From Oscillospiraceae bacterium (GTDB lineage: Bacteria > Bacillota > Clostridia > Oscillospirales > Oscillospiraceae): DNA of 33,906 nt. Location of the stretch: NCBI GenBank assembly GCA_020025305.1, contig JAHHSG010000021.1:1-33906 (forward strand), read 5' to 3'. Shown one piece after another: positions 15,466 to 24,218 of the stretch. The notes below the pieces were generated by a model. That model saw only the letters and a program-made list of their open reading frames with translations. It was not told where the DNA came from and made no database searches. Within the stretch, counting starts at the first letter, position 1. Each line of letters opens with the position of its first letter. The position numbers were made by a program, and so were the translations under genes.

Positions 15466-16041
15466 ATGGATCCACTAAAAATTGGATGTATCGTCATGGC
15501 CGCCGGCAATGCAAGGCGGTTCGGCCGCAATAAACTGCTGTGTGAGATCGCAGGACAGCCGCTCATTGTCCGGGCGCTGCAGACCATTCCCCGGGATCAG
15601 CTCCATTGCGTCCGGGTAGTGACCCAGTACCCCGCCGTGTCCGCCATTGCCGCACAATACGGCTTTCCCGTGGTGGAAAACCTCCATCCGGAACTGGGCC
15701 TTAGCCACACCATTGCAATGGGCCTTCATTCTCTGCCGCCGGTGGACGCAGCGCTCTTTCTGGTGGCTGACCAGCCTTATCTCCGGCAGGAAAGCGTGGC
15801 CAAACTCATCCATTTTTATCTGGAATCTCCCAGCTCCATCGCTGCCGTAGGCCGGCAGGGCATCCACGGCAACCCCTGTCTCTTCCCCGCTTCTTTCTTC
15901 CCGGAGCTACTGGCGCTGCAAGGCGATCAAGGAGGCGCCGCCGTGATCCGCCGGCATCCCGAGGCGCTGCGGCTTTTAGAGATCGACGCACAGCAGCTGC
16001 AGGACGTGGATACGCCGCAGGAGTTGGAAATGCTGTCGTGA
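15466..16041 (+). CDS. mocA: Molybdenum cofactor cytidylyltransferase MocA-like
   Basis: The 191-residue nucleotidyltransferase has the N-terminal VMAAGNARRFGRNKLL signature, which binds the nucleotide, and the metal-binding stretch VADQPYL. MocA adds CMP to the molybdopterin cofactor, giving the dinucleotide form used by xanthine dehydrogenase-family enzymes. The position between two such enzymes supports this over a MobA (GMP) role. The start is the ATG at 15466 after AGAGG at 15451-15455; an upstream TTG in the same frame falls within the promoter. It is the only plus-strand gene in the island. Confidence 0.88.
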   Translation: MDPLKIGCIVMAAGNARRFGRNKLLCEIAGQPLIVRALQTIPRDQLHCVRVVTQYPAVSAIAAQYGFPVVENLHPELGLSHTIAMGLHSLPPVDAALFLVADQPYLRQESVAKLIHFYLESPSSIAAVGRQGIHGNPCLFPASFFPELLALQGDQGGAAVIRRHPEALRLLEIDAQQLQDVDTPQELEMLS

Positions 16042-16249
16042 TGTGGCGTACCGTACAGCGCCGAAGCACTGAGACAAGGTGCCAAATCTGTCAGGCTCCC
16101 AGGATGTCCGTTCGTGCCTTTTGGGTGTCCTGCCGTTTGGGGCGATGCTGCTTTCTTATACTCTATGTCACGTCATCAGCTCCCATGCCGGAGAAAGCGC
16201 CGGACGTTTCTGTCAACTGTATTCTTGCCCCTGTTCTCCTACGATGTAA
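16042..16249. other. Intergenic stretch after mocA without a supported gene
   Basis: The 208 bases between the mocA stop and the next hairpin are GC-rich and have no ribosome site followed by a convincing frame on either strand. A plus-strand frame with an ATG at 16038 runs through the terminator and into the convergent dehydrogenase gene, so it is not credible. The stretch could be decayed sequence or the mocA 3' end. Confidence 0.5.
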
Positions 16250-16286
16250 AAAAGAGAGTGTGCAGATCTACTGCACACTCTCTTTT
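16250..16286. terminator. Bidirectional terminator between mocA and the selenium-type dehydrogenase
   Basis: A perfect 16-bp stem (16250-16265 with 16271-16286) has a five-base loop. The minus strand ends in six T and the plus strand in four T, so both convergent genes can end here. The 156 bases from it to the dehydrogenase stop codon contain no gene I can support. Confidence 0.85.
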
Positions 16287-16442
16287 ATGTTCTCTTCTTC
16301 GCCAAAGTCCCCGGCGGGCAAGCGCAGCATCCCCTTCCTCCGACAGCAGCATCACCGCCGTCTAAGGAAACGTGTTTTTTATCTGCAAACGTCAGACTCT
16401 CCGCAGGAAAATGCGCAAATTCATTCCCCTGTTCCGGGGCGC

Positions 16443-19031
16443 TTATTTTCGCTCGTAGGGCGTATTGACTAGAGGCAGCACCTGTCGCCGCTGCCCATCC
16501 AGCTGATAGTATGCCTCCGCAATGGCCGGTGCTGTAGGAATGGCAGTGATCTCGCCTAAGCCAATAGCGCCGCCGCCTACCTTCAGCCCCGCCTTCTCCA
16601 CCACAATGGACTTCATCTCCGGCGGGATCTGGTTTGCCCGAAACAGCCCCAGCGTGCCGAAGCGTGCCGTGGGCTTGCAGTTGTCGTCAAAGGGATAGCG
16701 CTCCGTCAGCGCATACCCCAGCGACATGACCATGCCGCCCTCGATCTGCCCCTCGCAGTTTCTGGGATTGACCGCCTTACCCACATCGTGGGCACCCACC
16801 ATCTTCTGCACCCGCCCCGTCTCACGATCCAATACACACATCTGGGTGGCGTAGCCGTAAGCCACATGGCTCACCGGGTGGGGTACATCGGCACCCAGCG
16901 GATCGGTTTTGGCCAAATATTCACCGTAAAATTCCTGCCCCACCAGCTTTTGCAGATCCTTCGCCTCTCCCAGTGCTTCCTTCAACTTCTCGCAGGCACG
17001 GCGGGTAGCCTCACCGGTAATCAGCGTCTGGCGAGAGCCGGAGGTATCCCCGGAGTCCGGTGCGATCCACGTATTGCTGCGCTCATAGACCACACTGCTG
17101 CGTGAAAGCCCCGTGTTGGTCACCACCACCTGCACCAGCACGGTACCCAATCCCTGTCCAATACAGGAGGCACCGGAGTATATATGTACCTTGCCGTCAG
17201 CCTCCACAACCAGCCTGCAGCGCCCCCAATCCGGCAAACCCACGCCTACACCGGAGTTCTTCATGGCGCAGGCAAGGCCCACCGGCTGTCCGGCAGCTAT
17301 CGCCGCATCAAAGTCCGGCTTGATGGCCTCTAACGTCTCTACAAGGCCGGTGGACTCATCTACAATCTGCCCGTTGGGCAGCACGCCGCCGGGACGAATG
17401 GCATTGCGATAGCGGATCTCCCACGGTGAGATGCCTACCAATTCCGCCATCTCGTTGAGCAGCGACTCCGTGCAGAAGCAGGTCTGGGTCACGCCGAAAC
17501 CGCGGAAAGCGCCGGCCGGGGGATTATTGGTATAGTAAGTGCGCCCCTCAATCTCAAAATTCTCATAAGCGTAGGGTCCGGCTGCGTGGGTGCAGGCTCG
17601 CTCAAGCACGGGTCCGCCCAGAGAGGCAAAAGCCCCGGTATCCGCCAGTACGGAGGCTTTGACGCCTTGAATGATGCCGTTTTCATCGCAGCCCATGGTG
17701 AAATCCATGTCCATGCTGTGACGCTTAGGATGCACCAGAATGGACTCCTGACGGCTCAGCTTCACCTTCACCGGCACGCGGGCAACATAGGCGATGAGTG
17801 CCGCGTGGTGCTGCACCGTCATATCCTCCTTGCCGCCAAAGCCGCCACCCACCAGCATATTCTGTACCTGACAGTGGTCATAGTCCACCCCCAGCATGGC
17901 GGCGCACTCATGGAGGGTGGTGTGGGCACTCTGATCGGTGGTCAACAGGCGCACGCCGCCATTCTCCAGCGGCAGCGCCACGCAGCACTCCGGCTCCAAG
18001 AAAGCGTGCTCCGTCCACGGCGTATGGAACTGTCGATGGAGCACATATTTTGAATGTTGGATTGCCGCTGCGGCATCGCCGCGGGAAACATGTTTATAGG
18101 CCTGCAAATTGTTGGCGGTACCCGCAATGACCAGCGGCGCATTCTCCGCCATGGCCTCTTGGGCATTGTGGACAGCGGGCAGTTCCTCATACTCCACCTG
18201 CACCAGCGCCTTGGCTTTCTCCAAAGTCTCCTGATCCTTTGCGCAGACCAGTGCCACAGCATCCCCCAGATATTGGGTGATCTGCCCTACAGCTACCAGC
18301 GTGGGCTGATCCTTTTGGATATGACCCACATGCACCTTGCCGGGGATATCCTTTGCTGTCAGCACCGCCACCACCCCGGGCAGTTCCTCGGCGGCCGAAG
18401 TGTCAATGGACAGTACGCGGGCACGGGGATAGCGGCTGCGCACAGCACTGCCGTAGCACATACCGTCCACATACACATCGTCCGGATATTGACCGAAGCC
18501 CAGCACTTTCTCCTCCACATCCAGACGGTGTACAGAGGTTCCCATCTGCCAGTCATCCTCCCCTGTGGCAGGAAGGTGTCCGTCACGGAAAATTGCAGCC
18601 GCCAGCAAAATGGCATCGATAATTTTCACATAGCCGGTACAGCGGCAGATATTGTTGCGGATGGCATAGGCTGCCTCCTCCCTGCTAGGATTTTGGTTTA
18701 CATCCAAAAGACCCTTAGCAGAAATGACCATGCCGGGAATACAGAATCCGCACTGCACGGCACCTGCCTCACCAAAGGCATAGGTGTAGACCTGCTTTTC
18801 CCAGTCAGACAGTCCCTCCACGGTAAGGATGGTTTTCCCCTCCAATTTATCGGTTTGGAGAACGCATGCCTTGGTAGGCTTACCATTCACCAGTACATGG
18901 CAGGTACCGCAGGCTCCCTCACTGCAGCCGTCCTTCACGGAGGTCAGATGCAGCTCATCGCGTAAAAATCGCAGCAGCTTTTGGTTGCGCCCTACTGTCA
19001 CCTCTTTGCCGTTGACAATAAAATGGGCCAT
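16443..19031 (-). CDS. Single-chain 2Fe-2S/molybdopterin dehydrogenase, selenium-dependent xanthine dehydrogenase type
   Basis: The 862-residue protein fuses the iron-sulfur and molybdenum parts that are separate in xdhC and xdhA. Residues 1-150 hold two [2Fe-2S] sites: Cys36, Cys41, Cys44 and Cys56, then Cys94, Cys97, Cys129 and Cys131. From about residue 160 follow the molybdopterin domains, with VGGGFGGKEDM, PAGAFRGFG and ASCIGQG, and the likely catalytic glutamate in GLGEITAIPTAPAI. There is no FAD domain. Length, domain order and the C-terminal LPLVNTPY match the selenium-dependent xanthine dehydrogenase family, where a labile selenium sits at the molybdenum centre. YqeB and MocA nearby support this. 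GGAGGA precedes the ATG. The substrate remains open. Confidence 0.87.
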   Translation of the reverse strand: MAHFIVNGKEVTVGRNQKLLRFLRDELHLTSVKDGCSEGACGTCHVLVNGKPTKACVLQTDKLEGKTILTVEGLSDWEKQVYTYAFGEAGAVQCGFCIPGMVISAKGLLDVNQNPSREEAAYAIRNNICRCTGYVKIIDAILLAAAIFRDGHLPATGEDDWQMGTSVHRLDVEEKVLGFGQYPDDVYVDGMCYGSAVRSRYPRARVLSIDTSAAEELPGVVAVLTAKDIPGKVHVGHIQKDQPTLVAVGQITQYLGDAVALVCAKDQETLEKAKALVQVEYEELPAVHNAQEAMAENAPLVIAGTANNLQAYKHVSRGDAAAAIQHSKYVLHRQFHTPWTEHAFLEPECCVALPLENGGVRLLTTDQSAHTTLHECAAMLGVDYDHCQVQNMLVGGGFGGKEDMTVQHHAALIAYVARVPVKVKLSRQESILVHPKRHSMDMDFTMGCDENGIIQGVKASVLADTGAFASLGGPVLERACTHAAGPYAYENFEIEGRTYYTNNPPAGAFRGFGVTQTCFCTESLLNEMAELVGISPWEIRYRNAIRPGGVLPNGQIVDESTGLVETLEAIKPDFDAAIAAGQPVGLACAMKNSGVGVGLPDWGRCRLVVEADGKVHIYSGASCIGQGLGTVLVQVVVTNTGLSRSSVVYERSNTWIAPDSGDTSGSRQTLITGEATRRACEKLKEALGEAKDLQKLVGQEFYGEYLAKTDPLGADVPHPVSHVAYGYATQMCVLDRETGRVQKMVGAHDVGKAVNPRNCEGQIEGGMVMSLGYALTERYPFDDNCKPTARFGTLGLFRANQIPPEMKSIVVEKAGLKVGGGAIGLGEITAIPTAPAIAEAYYQLDGQRRQVLPLVNTPYERK

Positions 19032-19099
19032 ACATGTTCCTCCTTCAATCCATCAAGACAGCAGCAACAATGCCGCTAAAAAGATAGTATTATTTGTTT

Positions 19100-19128
19100 A
19101 TTATAGTATATTTTCCCCCTTCCCGCAA
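19100..19128 (-). promoter_or_regulatory. Sigma-A promoter of the selenium-type dehydrogenase
   Basis: On the minus strand TTGCGG (19123-19128) and TATAAT (19100-19105) are 17 bases apart, about 70 bases before the start codon. An overlapping TATACT lies just upstream of the -10 box. Confidence 0.6.
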
Positions 19129-19164
19129 GGTTTTTTTTGTCATCATTGCATAGAGCCTGGTTGC

Positions 19165-19194
19165 AAAAAGGCCGGGGCTAAGCGCCCCGGCCTT
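19165..19194 (-). terminator. Terminator of the lon-engB transcript
   Basis: A stem of 11 pairs (19184-19194 with 19168-19178) rich in G and C is followed by five T on the minus strand. It lies three bases after the engB stop codon and ahead of the dehydrogenase promoter. Confidence 0.85.
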
Positions 19195-19197
19195 CCT

Positions 19198-19791
19198 CTA
19201 TTTTTGCACCATCTGCGTTAATAGCGCCAGCAATTCCGTTTTTCCGTTGCCTTTTTCAGCGGAGAAGGACACCACCGGCACACCCTCATCTAACTCCAGC
19301 ACCTCACGCACTCGCTGCAAATTCGGTTCAATCTCCCGATTTTTGAGTTTGTCCACCTTATTTGCCACCACAACCATGGGGCATCCACTCTCCTTAAACC
19401 ACTGGCACATGGTCACATCGTCTGCCGTAGGTGCATGGCGGGCATCGACGATCAAAACGCCTGCGGTAATCAATTCCGGCTCCTGAAAATAGTTCTCCAT
19501 CAGCCGTCCCCAGCGATCGCGCTCCGCCTTGGATACCTTGGCATAGCCATATCCCGGCAGATCCGTCAGATAAATCTGCTTGTCGATCAGGAAATAGTTC
19601 ACCTGTGTGGTTTTGCCGGGAGTGGCACCCACCCGGGCAAAATTTTTGCGGTTCAAAAGTCGGTTAATAACCGAAGATTTACCCACATTGGAACGCCCTG
19701 CAAAGGCGATCTGCGGCCGTCCATCCCGGATAAAAGCGCTCTGCTTCACCGCCGAGAGGACAAACTCCGCCTGATTAAAGTTAATTGCCAT
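19198..19791 (-). CDS. engB: Ribosome biogenesis GTP-binding protein EngB/YsxC
   Basis: The 197-residue GTPase of the YihA/YsxC family assists late assembly of the 50S subunit. The G1 motif GRSNVGKS is at 32-39, the G3 motif is DLPGYGYA, and G4 is NKVDK. The G2 region ATPGKTTQ is typical for this family. The start follows AAGGAGG. It lies 15 bases after lon, as in many Firmicutes, and is the last gene before a strong terminator. Confidence 0.96.
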   Translation of the reverse strand: MAINFNQAEFVLSAVKQSAFIRDGRPQIAFAGRSNVGKSSVINRLLNRKNFARVGATPGKTTQVNYFLIDKQIYLTDLPGYGYAKVSKAERDRWGRLMENYFQEPELITAGVLIVDARHAPTADDVTMCQWFKESGCPMVVVANKVDKLKNREIEPNLQRVREVLELDEGVPVVSFSAEKGNGKTELLALLTQMVQK

Positions 19792-19806
19792 ACAAGGTTT
19801 CCTCCT

Positions 19807-22191
19807 TTACACACATAGTGTATTCGGTACTTCTTTGGTATTAGCCGCCAATGCTGTCAAATGCTCCACTGTGGCAGTTGGCTCTTTTTTCTCGCTGAAC
19901 GCCACAGCAAAAACATCGTCCACTGTCTCTGCTGTTACAAAGTGCAGTGCATGCCGGACTGTCTGGTCGATCTCTTCCAAGTCTTTTTCGTTGGTTTTGG
20001 GAATAATCACGGTGGTCATGCCGTAACGCAGCGCCGCCATGGTTTTCTCTTTTAAACCGCCGATAGCCAGCACACGGCCGCGCAGCGTCACCTCTCCGGT
20101 CATAGCCACATCGCCCCGGACTTTTCGGCCTGTGAGAGCGGACAGCACCGCCGTCGTAATGGCAATGCCGGCTGAAGGTCCGTCCTTGGGAACGGCTCCC
20201 TCCGGGAAGTGGATGTGGATGTCCTTCGTTTTGTAGAAATCCTTCTCAATGCCCAACTCCTCCGCACGACTGCGCAGACAGCTGAGCGCAGCTTTCGCCG
20301 ATTCCTGCATCACTGTACCCAGATTGCCGGTGAGCTCCAGCTTACCGGAACCCTCCATGACATTGACCTCTACTTCCAAAATCTCACCGCCCACTTGCGT
20401 CCACGCAAGCCCGTTCACAATGCCAACCTCGTCCTGCTTCATATGTAGGGAAGGCTCGTAGCGGCAGGGACCTAAGTAATTTTCCAGCGTTTTTTCTGTC
20501 AAGCTAACTCGCTTTACGCCTTCAGAGATAAGACGCATCGCTGCTTTTCTACACACCTTACCCAGCTGGCGCTCCAGCACACGGACACCGGACTCCCGTG
20601 TATAGCCTGTGATGATACCCCGGATAGCGCTGTCGTTGACACGCAGCTGTGCTTTCTTCAATCCATGCTCCTGCATCTGCTTAGGCAGCAGGTGGCGCTT
20701 GGCAATCTCCAACTTTTCCTCATCGGTATAACTGCCCAGCTCAATGACCTCCATGCGGTCCAGCAGCGGCCGCGGAATTGTATCCAGTGTATTGGCCGTA
20801 GTAATAAACATAACACGGCTCAAGTCCACCGGAATCTCCAAATAGTGATCCCGATAGGTGCTGTTCTGCTCGCTGTCCAGCACCTCCAGCAGCGCTGCAG
20901 CCGGGTCGCCCCGCATATCGCTGCCCAGCTTGTCAATTTCATCCAGCACCAGCAGCGGATTCATGGAGCCGGCACGGATCAGCGCATCTATGATGCGTCC
21001 GGGCATCGCTCCAATATAGGTCTTTCGATGGCCGCGAATATCCGCCTCATCACGGATACCTCCCAGAGAAAGGCGGGCCAACTTGCGATTCATGGCCTTA
21101 GCTACGGAAAGGGCAATGGAGGTTTTTCCGACGCCGGGAGGGCCTACCAGACAGAGGATCTTGCCTTTGGCGTCGGGATTGATCTGCCGCACGGCAATAA
21201 ACTCCAAAATTCGTTCCTTTACCTTTTCCAAGCCATAGTGATCGTGATCTAAAATGGCAGCAGCTTTGTCAACATCCGCCTGATCACAGGTCACTTCATT
21301 CCATGGCATCTCCAGACAAACATCCAGATAGTTGCGGATCACCGAGGCTTCTGCACTGCCAAAGGGCTGTTTCGCCAGACGATCCACCTCTTTGAGGAGT
21401 TTTTTCTCCACCTCCTGCGTCAAGTGCAGCTGCCGGATTTTTGTGGTATATTCCTCAATCTCCTCCATGCCGTCCTCGCCCAATTCGTGTTGCAGCACTT
21501 TCATCTGCTCCCGCAGCACCATGTCCCTCTGCACACGACCCACGCGGTCACGCACTTTTTGCTCCATCTCCACTTCCAGTGTAAGCACATCCAACTCGTG
21601 GACTAAGAGTTCATTGACCAGCTGCAGGCGCTTACTGGGATGGAGCTCCTCCAGCACACTCTGACGGTGCTGATGACGCAAAGCAAGATTCTGGGCAATA
21701 AAATCAGCCAGTTCACCCGGCTCCCGGCTGTCTAAAACGGTGGCCACCAGCTCATCGGACAGATTGGGCACCAAATCATGGTACTCTCCGAAAAGGGCGT
21801 ATGTCTGCCGCAGCAGCGCCTCCACCCGGTCTGTATGGCGGACAGTCGGTTCCTCCAGCAGTTCCACATTTGCTTGTAAAAAAGGCATTGTCTGCCACAG
21901 GCGGTGAAGCCGCGCACGCTGGCGTCCCTCAACTCGTACACGCACCGTGGTATCCGACGTTTTCAGGATCTCCATAATATGACAGACGGTACCCATGGTA
22001 TAAAGATCCTTCTCCTCCGGCTCTGCCACACCGATTTCCCGCTGTGTCACCAGAAAAATATCATGGGAGCCTTCCATAGCGCAGTCCAGCGCAAAAAGGG
22101 AGATTCCTCGTTCTACATCGAAGCTCAGGGACAGCTTCGGAAAAACCGTGACGCCACGCAGGGCAATCACCGGATAATTTTCAGTCATCAT
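19807..22191 (-). CDS. lon: ATP-dependent protease La (LonA)
   Basis: LonA degrades misfolded and regulatory proteins. It has an N-terminal substrate-binding LON domain (about 1-200), a coiled region, an AAA+ domain with Walker A GPPGVGKT (350-357) and Walker B LLVLDEID, and a C-terminal Ser/Lys peptidase domain. The catalytic pair is Ser673 in PKDGPSAG and Lys716 in GGLKEK. I chose the ATG at 22189-22191 (794 residues): the sequence AAGGAG six bases before it is a ribosome site, whereas the upstream ATG at 22204-22206 overlaps that site and has none of its own. It lies after the clpX terminator and before engB. Confidence 0.95.
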   Translation of the reverse strand: MMTENYPVIALRGVTVFPKLSLSFDVERGISLFALDCAMEGSHDIFLVTQREIGVAEPEEKDLYTMGTVCHIMEILKTSDTTVRVRVEGRQRARLHRLWQTMPFLQANVELLEEPTVRHTDRVEALLRQTYALFGEYHDLVPNLSDELVATVLDSREPGELADFIAQNLALRHQHRQSVLEELHPSKRLQLVNELLVHELDVLTLEVEMEQKVRDRVGRVQRDMVLREQMKVLQHELGEDGMEEIEEYTTKIRQLHLTQEVEKKLLKEVDRLAKQPFGSAEASVIRNYLDVCLEMPWNEVTCDQADVDKAAAILDHDHYGLEKVKERILEFIAVRQINPDAKGKILCLVGPPGVGKTSIALSVAKAMNRKLARLSLGGIRDEADIRGHRKTYIGAMPGRIIDALIRAGSMNPLLVLDEIDKLGSDMRGDPAAALLEVLDSEQNSTYRDHYLEIPVDLSRVMFITTANTLDTIPRPLLDRMEVIELGSYTDEEKLEIAKRHLLPKQMQEHGLKKAQLRVNDSAIRGIITGYTRESGVRVLERQLGKVCRKAAMRLISEGVKRVSLTEKTLENYLGPCRYEPSLHMKQDEVGIVNGLAWTQVGGEILEVEVNVMEGSGKLELTGNLGTVMQESAKAALSCLRSRAEELGIEKDFYKTKDIHIHFPEGAVPKDGPSAGIAITTAVLSALTGRKVRGDVAMTGEVTLRGRVLAIGGLKEKTMAALRYGMTTVIIPKTNEKDLEEIDQTVRHALHFVTAETVDDVFAVAFSEKKEPTATVEHLTALAANTKEVPNTLCV

Positions 22192-22210
22192 GGCATTCTC
22201 CTTCATAGGG

Positions 22211-22244
22211 AAAAGAGAAGAGGCGAATGGATCGCCTCTTCTCT
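22211..22244 (-). terminator. Terminator between clpX and lon
   Basis: A perfect 13-bp stem (22232-22244 with 22214-22226), loop of five, followed by TTTT on the minus strand. It lies 10 bases after the clpX stop and ends about 20 bases before the lon start, so lon probably relies on read-through or a promoter inside clpX. Confidence 0.8.
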
Positions 22245-22253
22245 ATCACTCGT

Positions 22254-23552
22254 TTAAGAGGCCGGGACAGTGGATTTCTCCTCTGTTTTTCCGGTCTTTA
22301 ATTTAGCCCGGCGCGACACCTTTTCACTGTCGCGTTCAATCACCGGCTCGGTGCCGTTCTTCACGCAGTCCTCCGTAATGATAACCTTGGTAATGGTAGG
22401 ATCGGAAGGAATATCATACATGATTTTTGTAAGCACACCCTCCATCACGGCTCTAAGACCACGAGCACCGATATTACGCTCGATGGCACGATCTGCCACA
22501 GCCACCAACGCATCCTGCTCAAAGACCAGCTCCACATCATCGTATTCAAACAGCTTTTGGTACTGTTTTACCAATGCGTTCTTAGGAGCGGTGAGGATTT
22601 GTACCAAGTCATCACGACTCAGTCCATCCAACGCAGCCAGCACCGGCAGACGGCCCACCAGTTCCGGGATGATGCCGAATTTCAGCAGATCCTGGGGCTG
22701 CACTTCCTTCAAAAGTTCACCGCTGCGGCGCTCCGCCTTGCTCTCCACCACCGCATCAAAGCCAATCCCCTTACGGTTGGTACGACGTTCGATGATCTTT
22801 TCCAGACCGTCAAACGCCCCGCCGCAGATAAAGAGAATATTGTGGGTGTCGATTTGAATGAACTCCTGATGGGGGTGCTTACGTCCACCCTGTGGGGGAA
22901 CATTGGCCACGGTGCCCTCCAAAATCTTCAGCAGGGCCTGCTGCACACCCTCGCCGGAAACGTCACGGGTAATGGAAGTATTTTCGCTCTTGCGGGCGAT
23001 TTTGTCGATTTCATCCACATAGATAATGCCATGCTCGGCCAATTCCACATCGAAATCGGCAGCTTGCAGCAGGCGCAGCAGAATATTCTCCACATCATCG
23101 CCTACATAACCGGCCTCCGTCAGCGTCGTGGCGTCAGCAATGGCAAAGGGAACATGAAGCACACGGGCCAACGTCTGGGCAAACAGCGTTTTACCGCTGC
23201 CGGTGGGGCCGATCATCAGAATGTTGCTCTTTTGCAGCTCCACATCCTCATCCCCGCCGAAGTAGGTGCGCTTATAGTGGTTATACACCGACACAGAGAG
23301 GGCCACTTTGGCCGCCTCCTGTCCGATGACATATTGATCCAGCACATCCTTGATTTCCCGGGGAGTAGGCAGGCTGTCCGGCGTCTCATAGCCTGCGGCC
23401 GGACCAGCCTCGTAGCCATCGTTCAGAATAGACATACAAAGCTGCACGCACTCATCACAGATCCGAACACCGGGTCCCTGAATCATACGGTGCACTTGAT
23501 TTTCATGTTTGCCGCAAAAGGAGCAGCGCAGAGATTTTCTCTCGTCAGACAT
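22254..23552 (-). CDS. clpX: ATP-dependent Clp protease ATP-binding subunit ClpX
   Basis: ClpX unfolds tagged substrates and feeds them into ClpP. The 432-residue protein has the N-terminal zinc domain with Cys10, Cys13, Cys32 and Cys35. The AAA+ module has Walker A GPTGSGKT (115-122) and Walker B IIYVDEIDK. The RKHPHQEFIQID segment and the arginine finger region are present. An IGF-type loop for docking to ClpP appears near residues 270-275 as FGI in LLKFGIIPEL; the actual loop may differ. It starts four bases after the clpP stop, with AGAGG upstream, so the two are co-translated. Confidence 0.97.
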   Translation of the reverse strand: MSDERKSLRCSFCGKHENQVHRMIQGPGVRICDECVQLCMSILNDGYEAGPAAGYETPDSLPTPREIKDVLDQYVIGQEAAKVALSVSVYNHYKRTYFGGDEDVELQKSNILMIGPTGSGKTLFAQTLARVLHVPFAIADATTLTEAGYVGDDVENILLRLLQAADFDVELAEHGIIYVDEIDKIARKSENTSITRDVSGEGVQQALLKILEGTVANVPPQGGRKHPHQEFIQIDTHNILFICGGAFDGLEKIIERRTNRKGIGFDAVVESKAERRSGELLKEVQPQDLLKFGIIPELVGRLPVLAALDGLSRDDLVQILTAPKNALVKQYQKLFEYDDVELVFEQDALVAVADRAIERNIGARGLRAVMEGVLTKIMYDIPSDPTITKVIITEDCVKNGTEPVIERDSEKVSRRAKLKTGKTEEKSTVPAS

Positions 23553-23556
23553 TTAG

Positions 23557-24138
23557 TTACCTCTTATAAATGACCTTATCAATGAGGCCGAACTCTTTGG
23601 CCTCTTCTGCCGTCATGAAGTTGTCCCGCTCGCAGGCTGCGGTCATCTCCTCCACGGTACGTCCGGCGTTTTCCGCCATGATTCTGTTCATGCGCTTTTT
23701 GATGGTTTCCAACCGCTTCAGGTGGATTGCCATATCCGTAATCTGCCCTTGGGTACCTGCCGAGGGCTGATGGATCATAATCTCGGCATTGGGCAGAGCA
23801 ATCCGCTTGCCTTTGGCACCGGAAGAGAGCAAAAACGCACCCATGCTGGCACCCAACCCCACACAGATGGTGGACACATCGCACTTGATATACTGCATGG
23901 TATCATAGATGGCCATGCCAGCTGTGACGCTGCCGCCGGGGCTATTAATGTACATCTGGATATCCTTATCAGGGTCCTGAGCCTCCAGATACAGCAGCTG
24001 GGCAACCACCACAGAGGCGGTGTTATCATTGACCTCTTCGCCCAGGAAGATAATACGGTCATTGAGCAGACGGGAGAAAATATCATAGGATCTTTCCCCT
24101 CGATTTGTCTGCTCCACAACATAAGGAACTAAACTCAT
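23557..24138 (-). CDS. clpP: ATP-dependent Clp protease proteolytic subunit ClpP
   Basis: The 193-residue serine protease forms the double-ring chamber used by ClpX and other Clp ATPases. The catalytic triad is Ser98 (GASMGAFLL), His123 (IMIHQPSAG) and Asp172 (ERDNFMTA). The start has AGGAGG upstream. No clear CtsR heptad repeats were seen in the 80 bases before the gene. It lies between tig and clpX in the standard Firmicute order. Confidence 0.98.
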   Translation of the reverse strand: MSLVPYVVEQTNRGERSYDIFSRLLNDRIIFLGEEVNDNTASVVVAQLLYLEAQDPDKDIQMYINSPGGSVTAGMAIYDTMQYIKCDVSTICVGLGASMGAFLLSSGAKGKRIALPNAEIMIHQPSAGTQGQITDMAIHLKRLETIKKRMNRIMAENAGRTVEEMTAACERDNFMTAEEAKEFGLIDKVIYKR

Positions 24139-24176
24139 AAAATTGCCTCCTGTTCAAATAGACATTGCCATACCAA

Positions 24177-24205
24177 AGTATACCCACCTATATGTGATTT
24201 TAGCA
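24177..24205 (-). promoter_or_regulatory. Possible clpP promoter
   Basis: On the minus strand TATACT lies at 24177-24182, with TGCTAA 17 bases upstream as a poor -35 match. It is in the 80-base gap after tig, where no terminator is seen, so clpP may be expressed from this promoter and by read-through from tig. Confidence 0.35.
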
Positions 24206-24218
24206 GTTAAGAAGGAAA

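Noticed and set aside
16038..16472. Plus-strand frame after mocA
   Set aside because: It runs through a strong terminator and into the 3' end of the convergent dehydrogenase gene; no domain and no ribosome site.
24139..24218. CtsR or CIRCE operator before clpP
   Set aside because: No tandem GTCAAA-like heptads and no CIRCE inverted repeat are visible in the gap.
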